Shown here: positions 1 through 10,437 of the stretch, piece by piece
Position numbering within the stretch: position 1 is the first letter of the stretch
Layout: each line of letters starts with the position of its first letter
Assembly (NCBI GenBank): GCA_951217055.1
Contig: OX578278.1
Location: 30,765,105 to 30,829,104 of the forward strand
Direction of reading: 5' to 3'
From: Gerris lacustris
Lineage: Eukaryota > Arthropoda > Insecta > Hemiptera > Gerridae
DNA length: 64,000 nt
Made by a program: the position numbers and the translations under genes
The notes under the pieces: model-generated
Seen by the model: the letters and a program-made list of their open reading frames with translations, nothing else
Told to the model about the DNA's origin: nothing
Databases searched by the model: none

Positions 1-190
1 ACACGAGCGAAAAATGCATATTGCTTTGTTTTTTTTTTTTTTTTTTTTTGCTTGTGGGCTATTTCCTCATGTTTTTTTTTTTTTTAATTTTTTTTTTTTT
101 TTTATCCTTAATCTTAAATAAAATCTTGTTTTTTTAATTTTATTTTTGCCTTTTGTCAATTTTTTAAAAATCCTAAATTCATCCTTGTTT
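1..190. repeat. T-rich low-complexity sequence
   Basis: Long T homopolymers broken by short AT stretches. No reading frame or element end is visible. Confidence 0.8.
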
Positions 191-540
191 TTTTAGGTTT
201 CTGTATACGAAGTGCGAAAGAAACCTTATATAACTGCTCTGTCTGTCTGTCCGTTGACATGATTCAATTCATAAACTACAATAGCTAGGAACATGTAATT
301 CGGCACACAGATGCATCTCGGCATTTCTGACAACTGTACACTTTTTGGAGTGTTCAAACTTTATATTTCCAATATGGCGGGCGACTAAAAAAAAAAGAAA
401 GATTTTAGTAACCATTACATGTTATACACCAATTTAAAGGTCTTGAAGTGTAGAAAAAGCATATGCCACTATTAAAATTTTACACTTCATATTTTCAATA
501 TGGCGAGCGACTACATTGAAATCTCAATGACACGACACGG
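191..540 (+). repeat. Dispersed repeat family A, copy 1
   Basis: The segment runs from the motif ggtttctgtatacgaagtgc through ctgtctgtctgtccgttgac to two copies of a block containing aatatggcg followed by 'gac'. The same modules occur in reverse order and orientation at 24805-25275, where the gccatattggccgccatc block is repeated three times. The family is therefore a dispersed repeat with an internal tandem block. No protein is encoded, and I cannot assign it to a named superfamily. Confidence 0.6.
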
Positions 541-1690
541 ATGAAAACTAGTTATTCTTTCTAACTTGGACCGCGTAGTTTACTTATATTCTTATAATTG
601 GCCATGTGAATATAATAAACATAGGCCAACGCCGCTACAGCTTTTTTTATTATTAATTGTAAACACAGACTACAAATTAAATAGTTTAAATTAAAAATTA
701 TAATTTACTAAAATAACTATAAATTTTGAATACAAAAATGTTTGGGCGTTTATTGTGGATCGCGTAGATCTCGGCTCGTCCCTCGTCCCATGTTCGGCGT
801 TTAGATTGACACCAAATCGCCGAGCCCAGCATGCTCGGCTCGTTTCCCGAGTTTGGTTCGGCGGTTTCGGCAAGGCTTTAGTTGTAGTGTTTTTTTTCTG
901 TTACGACACTTTACTAGTGTTGTGTTTGTTTTTAATTGTATAACTTTTTTCACATTTTCAAAACACAGATATCACTAAAATAATGATTAGTTAGATTATC
1001 ATTCGATATAGTTATATGGTCAATAGTCATACTTAAAAATCATCTCCCAAGGGGATAAACCAAGGCAAATAACGGATAAAATTAAAAGAATGGTCAGAGA
1101 GGTTATTAGCTAGGAGAAGTGAAGCTTCGAGTTGCAGCTGCAATTCGCAAAGTAAATTATCAAAGCGTGTGTTGACTGGGTGTTTAACTGTGGGTGGCTA
1201 TAGAGTGAGCCACCCGTCCTTTCTTATCTCGCAGCCAGCCGTACTATTTTCACAGCCAGCCGTCGTACATCCTCAAACTATTTTTATTTACTAAATTACG
1301 TACACCGCATTAAGGGTTAAAACAAACATTAAACATCAACTGGATAAATTCAGGCAAGCAAGTAAACATAAAAATAAAACGTAAAATAGCTTTCCTTTCA
1401 CTAGGGTGGCAAGTTTAAAAATAAACTAACAATATTTGGCGACGATACAAGATTCTTCTGAACGGAAGGTGGAAGTCTTGTAATATGGAAACAGAATACA
1501 ATGAATGCGAGACTAAACCCCGCCCTGTAGTCTGTAGTTGGGCGGATTAGTAGAGCAACCTAGGATACCGACCTCCCTCTAATGGAATTGCTCAACCATA
1601 CATGCAAGTCATTACTGGACCAATCAGTATATTAATAACATTTAATTATAGGCAGAAATTTATAGAATTTTAGTTATTATCTTGTTAAGT
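541..1690. other. No gene seen; GC-rich island and small hairpins
   Basis: The segment is mostly AT-rich. About 745-885 is GC-richer and holds the hairpin gccgagc/gctcggc around 821-841. On the minus strand it has an AATAAA at its end, so it could be a decayed LTR or promoter, but no second copy is in the window. Around 1191-1214 there is an 8-bp stem, gggtggct/agccaccc. Two copies of cagccagccgt lie near 1231-1262. The ORFs here are short and unlike any family I know. Confidence 0.35.
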
Positions 1691-1699
1691 TTTACGAGC

Positions 1700-1965
1700 G
1701 CGAATTAAAGTTTTCATCACAAAAGTCTAGGTCGGGGGCCAACAATATTTTTGGTTGAAGGGCCGGATCTGGATAGGACAGTCTACAACGGGCCGGATGA
1801 AGTAAGCAACACTCAGCCATCTGACTTTGCAATGGTAGGCAATATCCGGATAAGCACAATCTATTTCGGCCAAAAAACTTCAACAAGCCTCGTCCATTTG
1901 TTAACTTCTTTTGCGGCACGGCGGGCCAGATGAAAACGTCTCAAGGGCCGTAGTTCGAAGACCCC
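1700..1965. repeat. Probable hAT-type non-autonomous remnant
   Basis: Motifs such as cgggggccaaca, gggccggat (twice), gcggcacggcgggccag and aagggccgtagttcgaagacc resemble the ends and subterminal repeats of short non-autonomous hAT elements. No clean 8-bp target duplication was found, so boundaries are approximate. Confidence 0.35.
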
Positions 1966-1979
1966 CTCGCCTCTGTGTA

Positions 1980-2280
1980 TGATTTATTTTAACCTGAATG
2001 CCAAATTTCATCGAAAGCGGAAAGCGGCCCATCATTTTGGAATTCACGCGTCTGCATAGACTACAGACAAAACGGTTCAAACTATTTATTTTAAAATTTT
2101 TATAATTTAGTCCATTTAATCACACAAGTCGTTTTTTCGGGAAAAATCTACTTCATGAGTAAATATAGCTTTAAACACAGACGGCGAGAGGCCGGTCGAT
2201 TCCCCTGCGGAAAGGAATTATTTGTAAATTTTGTTAAAAATTTCAATACTAAATAAATGTAACCACGAAAACTAAAAAAA
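1980..2280 (+). repeat. Dispersed repeat family B, fragment
   Basis: It contains gccaaatttcatcgaaagcg, a cgtctgcatagac block, a ttttttcgggaaaaatcta block and a gattcccctgcgg box, in the same order as the fuller copy at 25720-26170. Family B recurs on both strands across the window. Confidence 0.5.
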
Positions 2281-4034
2281 ATAATAAACTGGAGCAAGTA
2301 ATTATGAGCACGTGGACGAGATAGTTTAGAACGTGTTGTATCGGACAGAGTTTTCTTCTTCTAAAAGACCCCCCCCCCCCCCCCCCCGTTAAATGGTGAC
2401 GGTTGATGTTAATTTTACAGAATAATCGCGAGTCAAGGAAGTAGCAAATACGATAACTTTAACAGCTTCTCTGAGGTAGGTATAAAAACCCTGAGAAGAG
2501 GTTGTCGAGTCATTGGCAGAGCGTTGTCCCTTTTGTGTTCCGCCTGCACAATAGACACACATGGTCCAATCGAACAATGAACACTCACACAGACACTAGA
2601 CACCAGGCTCTCAATACACCAACAGTGTTTTGTGACTGCGACCTACCAAAGGTACCATTGCTCGTTTGCTACAGAGGAAATTACGGTTCATCTGGACGAA
2701 ACCTCAGAATAATCAGCCTGCGGCCTCACATGTAGATCATTTGCTTATATAATAATACTCTAAAACTGGGGTCTCCAACCTTCGGCACGCCAAACGATTT
2801 TATCCGGCCCGATGCGCCGTGGCAGAGCAAAAATGAACAATTGAACTACGATATGTTCGCCATAATCAAATGCCATTTCAACCATCAAAAAATTGACACA
2901 GCAAACTTAAACAAATTTTTTTTCCACATACATAGTAAGACTGAATTTTATCCAATAATATCTAATTTTAATCAATTTATTTTTAAACTCGTTTAAAAAC
3001 TGTTTAAAGAGGGATTGTTCACTATATGTTTTCAAATTTTAGCAATACCATATTATTTATATTCATCTTAGAAACTAGATATTTTCCGGGAAAACGAATA
3101 ATATGGTCAGATTTGGATTTAAATGGACTAAGCTAGAATTGTTTAATAAAAATTGTCGGAACCGTTTTTGAGAAATACTTTTTTCACGTCAAGTCAGACT
3201 GTTTGGAGGTTAGCGCCCAAATTTGAAACTAAAATTTATTTCTAGATTCCACCTCAGTGTATGATATTTCAGAATAACGTCAAATGTTTATCTAAATCAG
3301 CCCAGAAGTTTCCACTTTGTTTTTTGTTGGTTCTTTAGTTTTTAAAAAGATAAAATACACTGCAGTAAATTTGGTGTTATATACTTAATACTTACAAGAA
3401 TTAGTTAAAACATTTTAATGTTGGTTACTCGTACTAACAGCGAGCACGCAGTAAATTTATTCTAAATCAAATCACCGAATCGTAAAACATTTTTTTAATC
3501 CTAGGCTAAGTTACCTTCGCGGCTCGGCGCCCAAGGCAGCCTGGGCCTGCCACCCGGGCCTGGAGACAGTCGGTCCCTTATCAGTAGATTGAGTTTGTTG
3601 TGGGTTACGTTAGTTGTAGTGGAGATTTTTTCTTAAATTATAATGTGAGACAAGTGTGTTCTGTTTACATCTTGTTATCTCGCAGCCGTTCTCTTGTTTA
3701 CTTACTTCCTTACCTTTATCTCGAAACAAGACCCGTTTTAAGCAACTATTTTACCCGCAAACAACAAATGTCGACATTCATCTCCAGTTTTATCTAACAA
3801 ACAACCTATATTTTTCTCGGTTAACTGAATTTAAAAAAAGTGGGTTCAGTGATCACTGAATCACACGGGGTAACGACACTTAAGTTATTGAAATATTTGT
3901 TTATTTAAAAATTTATAGATCTCAATTCAAATACTCGCCTTAATCTAGTATAACCTAAAACAAGTAAAGGCTTATAGCCGTTAAGACGGTACTTTTTTAT
4001 AAAACACCTATCAACCTCGAGTCTTACGGAACGA
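2281..4034. other. No gene seen; repeat fragments
   Basis: A poly-C run lies at about 2371-2387. About 2766-2835 (ggggtctccaaccttcggcacg) resembles an hAT end but lacks a partner. About 3060-3360 is a reverse-strand family B fragment (actagatattttccgggaaaac, then ttttgagaaatac). About 3520-3575 is a GC-rich patch of unknown origin. The short ORFs lack splice sites or domains that would make them convincing exons. Confidence 0.4.
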
Positions 4035-4039
4035 GCTAT

Positions 4040-4163
4040 TGTTAAGAATTGACATTTGACATAACTTGTTTTATATTTGTAACTTGCCATATTTACTTTT
4101 GTTCAAGAAAATGTTTAAATAAATTCAGTTCCACTCTCGCTATAAAACTCTCAACTTTCTTTA
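4040..4163 (+). repeat. copia-1 5' LTR (124 bp)
   Basis: It begins tgttaagaattg and ends ctttcttta, so the termini are TG...TA rather than TG...CA. It matches 26942-27065 base for base by eye. The boundary is fixed by the gctat target duplication on the left and by the primer site beginning at 4164 on the right. It is short even for copia-type elements. A possible TATA-like stretch is ctataaaac near 4140. Confidence 0.92.
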
Positions 4164-4180
4164 GGTTATGGAGCCCAGAC
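4164..4180 (+). promoter_or_regulatory. copia-1 primer binding site
   Basis: The sequence ggttatggagcccagac directly follows the LTR. It resembles the ggttatgggcccag site of Drosophila copia, which pairs with an internal fragment of initiator tRNA-Met. copia-2 has the related site ggttacgggcccag. Confidence 0.85.
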
Positions 4181-4298
4181 ACTATCAAAAAATATTAGTA
4201 ATATCTTTTAAATTTAAAATCTGTCAGTTTTTTTTCAAAAGTCAAAATCTCAATATTTATTTAAATAATAACTAATTGAAAAAAAAAATTAATTAAAA

Positions 4299-5111
4299 AT
4301 GAGTTCGTTTCCATCAAATTTTTCATTCAATCAGTTTCCTCAATTTAATGGTGAAAATTTTAATAATTGGAAATTTCGTGTGATGGCTATACTTGAAGCT
4401 CATGGTGTGACAGACGTATTAGAAAAAGATGAAGATCCAAAATCAAAGGATATTGAAAAATTCAAGAAATCAGATGCTAAAGCGAAATCAATAATAATTC
4501 AATGTATTGGTGATAAACATTTGGAATACATTAAAAATTCAAAAACTGCCAAAGAAATGATCGAAGCACTAGAAGCCATTTTTGAAAGAAAAAGCACATT
4601 TTCAAAATTATATCTACGAAAAAAACTTTTGACATTAAAATTCAATCCCGAAAAGAAATTAGAAGATCATTTTGTGGAATTCGACGATCTTATAAGGAAA
4701 TTAGAGACTATTGGATCTAAAATGGATGATAGTGATAAAGTGTGTCATCTCCTACTAACTATGCCAGAAAAATTTGATACTGTCATAACAGCTATTGAGA
4801 CGATGACAACTGGTGTAACATTAGAATTTGTGAAAAGTCGCCTTTTAGATGCCGAATTAAAATTTAAAAATAATCAAGAAACTGTGATACAAAATGAAAA
4901 TTTATTTAGTGCTAATCGGTCAAGATTCAATCAAAATCACCATACATCATATCCGCCTAAACCTTTTAATAATAATAAACATTTTGAAAATAAGAAGAGA
5001 GAAAATTATTCAGAGAATTATAACAATAACTACAGAGGAAATTACAGAGGAAGAGGAAATTTCTCAGGAAGAAATAACTTTCGAAGAAGACAGGGAAATA
5101 TACAGTCAGTG
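4299..5111 (+). CDS. gag: copia-1 Gag region of the gag-pol polyprotein
   Basis: This is the N-terminal part of a copia-type polyprotein. It carries the Gag/UBN2-type opening (QFNGENFNNWKFRVMAIL near residue 15), and the capsid-like region runs to about residue 200. The C-terminus is basic and rich in Arg, Gly and Asn (RGNYRGRGNF). No CCHC zinc knuckle is present, although most copia Gags have one; RG-type repeats may replace it for RNA binding (inference). The frame reaches a stop at 5112-5114 only because the gypsy LTR starts there. Across the 4-bp duplication agtg, the codon phase of 5109-5111 (GTG) continues at 6804 and 17131, so the original polyprotein was one open frame. Function: virus-like particle formation. 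Confidence 0.88.
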
Positions 5112-5450
5112 TGACAGCAGTCATTTTACCTCTAAGCCAACACTACCATTCAAGACTATCAATTTTAGAAGAAGTTTGTTCTTTTTTGCATTTATTATTT
5201 AATTATCTTATTATTATTCTGTTAATTAATATTTTATTTTGGTATGAATGAGTGAAGGCATGAATGAGAATAGTATGTGTTTAATTGTTGAATGTATGAC
5301 TGTTGGAAAGGTAGTGAGTGAGGTGCTTCCGCCGAGGTGGTGGGGATGGCAGCCAGGGACCCCTACCTCCAGTGCGCACGCGCGCCTGGGGGGAAGGGGG
5401 GCTGCCTCCCTAGTACCTGGCGGGGGCGCCGGTAGGGTGGGGACGAGAGG

Positions 5451-5488
5451 ATAAAAGCAGGCCTCCCAGCCCACTGGGCACCATTAGC
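5451..5488 (+). promoter_or_regulatory. LTR core promoter (TATA and initiator)
   Basis: ATAAAAG at 5451-5457 is followed about 32 nt later by an initiator-like ccattag (A at 5483). If this is the start site, U3 is about 370 bp, and the entire hairpin array lies in the transcribed leader. Confidence 0.5.
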
Positions 5489-5711
5489 TCCAGCTCTCTC
5501 CTAGAGCTCGGACCTGGTCTTGTCCTCTCTCTCTCTCCCCCTCACTATCTAACCTTATCCTTATACCTTATAATTATCCTTTTTCTTATCATGTTACCCG
5601 TTTATAATTATTATTCCTCTAATAGAGTTATTATTATGATGGAGTAGTTTTCTTATTTCGGACCTCCCTAACCTCCTTTCCTTTCTTCCTATCCCTAGCG
5701 GCCCTATGTTT

Positions 5712-6578
5712 CCGCCGGTGGGACACCACTTCCGGCCATGACCTTTTGGTTTCACTGGAGGGTTACCACTTTCCAGTCCTTCGACATCGGTATCCGCCGG
5801 TGGGTTACCACTTCCGGCCGAACCCCGTCTTGACTCTCCGCTGGTGGGTTACCACTACCAGCCTCTTGCCTTGACTTGAGTTACCGCCGGTGGGCTACCA
5901 CTTCCGGCCGATCCACTTCCGCTGGAGGGTGACCACTTCCAGCCCTTTTGGTTACGTCAGTGGGGGAACCACTCATTGACACACTCCCTTGCCCACTACC
6001 GCCGGAGGGTTACCACTTCCGGCCCCCGACCTAGCCTTGACTATACCGCCGGTGGGTTACCACTTCCGGCCGAAACGTACGTCCATCCGCTAGTGGGTTA
6101 CCACTGCTAGCCTCTTGGTTTCGCTAGTTGGGTTACCACCTTCTGGCATTCCTTTTTGCCCCTTCCGTTATCCGGGTACCACGGATAACCATTTACCCAA
6201 TACCGCTAAGGGGTTACCACTCTTAGTCTAAACCACGTCTTGAGTTTGCGCCGGTCAGGTTACCACTTCCGGACCCGTCCTTTTGTATTCCGCTGGTGTG
6301 TAACCACTTCCAGCCCTGTCCTCTGACATTCCGGCATCCGGGCACCACGGATGACCCCAAGACCACTTCCACTGAGGGGTGACCACTCTCAGTCTCTTCC
6401 CCGTTATGCCACATCCACTGAGGGGGCACCACTCTCAGTCTACTCCCCTTTGACCACTACCGCTAAGGGGAAACCACTCTTAGCCTCCTACCCCCTTTTA
6501 TATTCCGCTGAGGGGTTACCACTCTCGGCCCCTCTCCCTCTTAATCCACTCCCGCTGTCGGGGCACCACCGACAGCCA
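5712..6578 (+). repeat. Array of 21 covarying hairpins in the LTR, left copy
   Basis: Twenty-one units of about 21 nt, spaced about 42 nt apart, have a 7-bp stem and a 7-nt loop of the form GNNACCA. The first unit core is 5715-5735 and the last is 6555-6575. Stems differ between units but stay paired: CCGG/CCGG, CTGG/CCAG, CTAG/CTAG, CTAA/TTAG, CTGA/TCAG, TTATCC/GGATAA, CTGTCGG/CCGACAG. The loop barely changes (GTTACCA, GTGACCA, GGCACCA, GGTACCA, GAAACCA, GACACCA, GCTACCA). Three or four units (about the 7th, 11th, 14th and 15th) pair imperfectly. Sequences between hairpins are unrelated. Such covariation indicates selection on paired structure, in RNA or as cruciform DNA. No family known to me has this layout. 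Confidence 0.8.
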
Positions 6579-6802
6579 TTAGGTTTATTTATTACCCATA
6601 CCTATTTCTATCTCTCCCTTTATTTTACTATTCAAAGCCAGGGAGCATGGAGTTTCTTCCTTCTCGTCAAAGAGGAAGTGGCGACCGTGACGTCAACGTC
6701 AGCCCCGTAATTTGCCCCCGGGCTGATCGCGTCCTAACAGGCGGCACGATCCCCCGGTAGTGCGCACGCGATTCCCTGTTTAGGCCCGTGCGCCAGGTGT
6801 CA

Positions 6803-9311
6803 AGTGCAAGAAAATTTATCTTTTATAGTAATGAGTACAATCAACTCAAAACCAATATGTGAGAATATTCAATTTATTATTGACTCAGGTGCTACAGATA
6901 ATTTAGTGATGGAATCAATGGAACCCTTCATGGAAAAAATTGAAAATTTAAAAAATGAAGTCAACTTAAGAATTGCCGATGGAAAAGTGTTAGTGGCCAA
7001 GAAACAAGGTGTATTGAGAGTGAAATATAATGGACTTAATATTAATATTGAAGCATTGATCGTACCAAAATTAAGTATAAACTTGCTATCAGTCAGAAAA
7101 CTAACATCAACAGGTAAGAAAGTAACATTTCATAAATATGGAGCTAAAATTTGGAATAAAAACTTTTATATTGAATGTACAATGATAGGAAACCTATACG
7201 CTATAAATTTTGAAAATCCAATTAAATCAAATAGTATTTTAAACATTAGAGAAGAAACTTTATGGCACAGAAGACTAGGTCATCTCAACAGAAAAGGCTT
7301 AAAATTACTAAATTTACCAGTAAGCAGTGAGAAATGTGACAGCTGTTTACGTGGGAAAGCCACAAGATTACCGTTTAAAAGGGTAGATCATCCAAAATCA
7401 CACAGAATAGGTGAACTCCTTCATACTGACATTTGTGGACCTATATCAATTGAAAATAATGACCAAAAATACTTTCCAAAAATTAAATATTTCCAAACAA
7501 TTATTGACGACTACTCACATTTTACTAAAGTATATCTTTTAGAATATAAAAATGAAGCTACAAAAAATTTAATCGGTTACATTAAAGAATTAAAAACACA
7601 GTTTAATCAGAAAACTTGCAGAATAAGATGTGACAACGGTAAAGAATTCATCAATAATTATTTCAAACAATTTTGCTATTCTAAGGGAATAAAAATTGAA
7701 ACAACCATTCCTCATAGTCCCCAACAAAATGGCGTTGCTGAACGAATGAACAGGACGTTAATAGACAAAGCCAGAACAATGCTCATAGAATCAGGCTTAC
7801 CCAAGCTTTTATGGGGTGAAGCAATTCAAGCAGCGGCGTATCAACTAAATCGAAGCCCAACAGACGCATTAAACGGTGGAGTACCAGCAGAAAAATGGTA
7901 TGGCAAACTGGACTTAACAAAATTAAGAGTATTTGGATGTAAAACGCGGACTTATAAATTACCTAAATCAAAAAAATTCGAAGAAAGGGCTACAGAATCA
8001 AGAATGGTTGGATACAATATAAATGGATACAGAGTTTGGTTACCAAAAGAAAATAAAATTATTAATGCCAGAGACGTAAGATTCGACGAAAATTCATTAC
8101 CATATAAAGAAGATGTCAAAACAGAACCTAAAAATATAATTTCTTGGACTAGTGATAATGAAGATTTAGATGAAATTAATAAACAATCTGAAACAAAAAC
8201 TGAAACAGACAGACCAAAAAGAAATATAAATAAACCTGCTAAATTTAACGACTACGAACTTTACTCAGCCTTTTGCTTAATAGCAGACAATGATCCTGTA
8301 ACTTATGAAGAGGCAATAAATAGAAGTAAAGAATGGCAAGATGCTGTGAAGAAGGAACTTGATGCACATCAAAGATTAGGAACCTGGGAAGAGGCACAGT
8401 TACCCAAAGGAAAGAAAGCGATCGACACAAGATGGGTATTCAGGACTAAAGACGGAGACTTGAAGAAGGCCAGATTGGTTGCTAGAGGATGCCAGGAGAC
8501 ATGTGAGGAAAATGTGTATTCACCTGTAGCTCGATTATCGACGGTGCGTATGTTATTTTCACTCGCTGTCACTAATAATTGGCAAATCAAACAATTTGAC
8601 GTACCAACAGCATTTTTGAATGGTTATTTAAGTACGGACATATATATAAAAGCTCCTGAAGGTTTAGCAGATAGAAAAAAAATATATAAATTAAGAAGAT
8701 CATTATACGGACTAAAAGAAGCTCCTAGATGTTGGAATGAAAGATTAAATACATTTTTGGAGAAAAACAAATTTACGAGATCAAAGAACGACTTTTGCTT
8801 ATACGTTAAAGACAAGACACTAGTACTGGTATATGTAGACGACATTTTAATTACAGGACAAGATACTGACGAAATTATTAATTTACTGAGGAAAGAATTT
8901 AAAATTAAAGACTTAGGAAGATGTAAAAATTTTATTGGAATGGAAATTAATCAAGAAAATAATGTTTTAGAAATATCCCAAAAGAAGATGATAGACAAAA
9001 TATTAGATAGATTCAACATGAAAGACTGCAAAGGCTCACGGACGCCTATGGAACATAATTTAGAAGTTAACTTAAACGCAGAAATTATTGATGTTCCTTA
9101 CAGAGAACTCATCGGAAGTCTTATGTACATTGCGGTAGCAAGCAGACCCGATATTACTTACGCGGTGTCGTATCTAAGTCAATTTTTAGACAAACCTAAC
9201 GAACAAGTTTGGAAGAATGCTAAGAAAATACTTAAATATTTAAAAGAAACTAAATATGTGACATTAAAATTTAAGAAAAATAATAACTCAAAAATTCTAG
9301 AAGCCTATGCT
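6803..9311 (+). pseudogene. pol: copia-1 pol, truncated first copy (protease to start of RNase H)
   Basis: It encodes the protease motif DSGAT, the integrase zinc region (WHRRLGHLN ... CDSCLRGK), the integrase core (DICGPI, CDNGKEF, and GVAERMN with the Glu), then RT with QFDVPTAFLNGYL and YVDDILITG. It stops being copia at 9311, just where RNase H begins (ILEAYA). The next bases belong to the gypsy interior, and a TAG follows within one codon. The translation matches 17130-19638 throughout. An ATG-less start at GTG 6804 is only the continuation of the gag frame, not a true start. Confidence 0.9.
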
Positions 9312-10437
9312 TAGTGGAACCGCGAGTGACGTATACATTAGATTAGAGGAAGCCCTACGTTTAGAGGGTCAAGATCCGCAAAAATATTCTTTCTGGTGTC
9401 CAATTGCCCATGACGAAAGTCTTCAAGAAGCAGACAATAACCAGCCGAACGGTGACCTACTAGAGCTCGAAGACCCACCGGACAACGCAGGTCGTCCCCT
9501 TCAGAATCCCGCACCAAGTGGAGAACCAGGATCTTCAGAGCTAGTTCATCCCGGCATCAGACACTCGGAAACTCACTACAACCCCGTGACAACAAAGCAC
9601 AGAGCATCCACCGCGCCCACAGGATCAGCGATGCCCCCGATAGACGACAGAGCCACCGGCCTCTCCTCTGCCTTAGAGGCATTTTTACAGGAGACCGCCG
9701 AGAATCGGGCGCTTATTCGAAGTTTAGTTCGGCGACTGGAGGATCAACCGACAAGAAACACCAAGTGGGATCCGGCGGTGTTAGACTTCGTTATGACCCC
9801 GTTTGAAGGCCGCCCATGGGAAGATCCGGCCAGAGTAATAGAGAAGTGGACAATCGGACTCACTGAAAATAAAGTACCTCGCTCTTGTTGGGTGGAAGCG
9901 GCCAACAAACACCTCAGCAGTGAGGTAAAGAAAATTTGGCAAGCTCAGTGCCTCCCGGACGCGACCTGGGAAGATTTTACCCGCTTCCTAACTACGAGGT
10001 ACGGATCCCCAAGCAGACTGTCGGCGTTGCGAGCGAGTTTCCACGGCGACAAACAGAAGCAGGGCGAAACCGTGGAGAAGTTTCTACAGGAGAAATACGC
10101 TGTTTTTCGTCGGTTGTACCCCTACGAGCCCGAGCCCACTTATATTAGCCAAGTCATCGAATTAGTAGCTCCTAATCTAAGACAGTTATTACGATTGGGG
10201 ACTACAGATAATATATCTAAGTTTATTGCTCTAGCACGGCGAATAGAAGCAGATCAAGCCATGGAAGCTTCAGAGACGTCAAGGGAACCAGTGAAGCAAA
10301 GCAACTACGCCTATAGACGCCCGGATAATTACCGCCCACCAGGAAACCGTCAGTTTAATTACGGTAATCGCCGCGAAAACCCCCGGAATTCTAACCCCGA
10401 ACCACGACCAGGAAATCAGTCGGGAAACCAGCAGTGA
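9307..10437 (+). CDS. gag: gypsy-type Gag, 5' end replaced at the junction
   Basis: The ATG at 9307 is copia sequence, and the gypsy part begins at 9312, so the true N-terminus is lost or lies elsewhere. The next in-frame ATG is at 9631 (MPPIDDRATG). The central part (about residues 150-315) looks like a retrotransposon capsid: FEGRPWEDPARVIEKW, a helical stretch with a WEDFTRFLTTRYG segment, and ETVEKFLQEKYAVFRRL. The C-terminus is basic and rich in Asn, Arg, Pro and Gly (YRRPDNYRPPGNRQFNYG). No CCHC knuckle is seen. The stop codon TGA at 10435-10437 lies just after a -1 slippery site, and pol follows in the -1 frame with a short overlap. Confidence 0.8.
   Translation: MLSGTASDVYIRLEEALRLEGQDPQKYSFWCPIAHDESLQEADNNQPNGDLLELEDPPDNAGRPLQNPAPSGEPGSSELVHPGIRHSETHYNPVTTKHRASTAPTGSAMPPIDDRATGLSSALEAFLQETAENRALIRSLVRRLEDQPTRNTKWDPAVLDFVMTPFEGRPWEDPARVIEKWTIGLTENKVPRSCWVEAANKHLSSEVKKIWQAQCLPDATWEDFTRFLTTRYGSPSRLSALRASFHGDKQKQGETVEKFLQEKYAVFRRLYPYEPEPTYISQVIELVAPNLRQLLRLGTTDNISKFIALARRIEADQAMEASETSREPVKQSNYAYRRPDNYRPPGNRQFNYGNRRENPRNSNPEPRPGNQSGNQQ

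Larger units (their letters stand above)
5112..6802 (+). repeat. gypsy-type LTR, left copy (1691 bp)
   Basis: It begins TGACAGCAG and ends GGTGTCA, giving 5-bp inverted termini TGACA/TGTCA. It is flanked by the 4-bp duplication agtg (5108-5111 and 6803-6806). The same 1691 bp recurs at 15439-17129, preceded there by a polypurine tract, which identifies it as an LTR. What follows this left copy is copia pol, not a gypsy primer site, so on its own it looks like a solo LTR in copia-1. The 3' two-thirds hold 21 hairpins. I saw no AATAAA in it. Confidence 0.9.

Noticed and set aside
5226..5474. 82- and 68-codon frames on both strands of the LTR U3 (also at 15553-15801)
   Set aside because: They overlap the core promoter, mirror each other on opposite strands in GC-rich DNA, and match no family.
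5712..6578. CRISPR-like array
   Set aside because: The repeated part is a covarying hairpin and not a constant repeat, spacing is irregular, there are no cas genes, and the DNA is eukaryotic and inside an LTR.
6351..6710. 119-codon open frame within the LTR (also at 16678-17037)
   Set aside because: It lies across the hairpin array. Its repeated Pro/Leu/Ser composition follows the repeats and it has no domain; the structured-repeat explanation is stronger.
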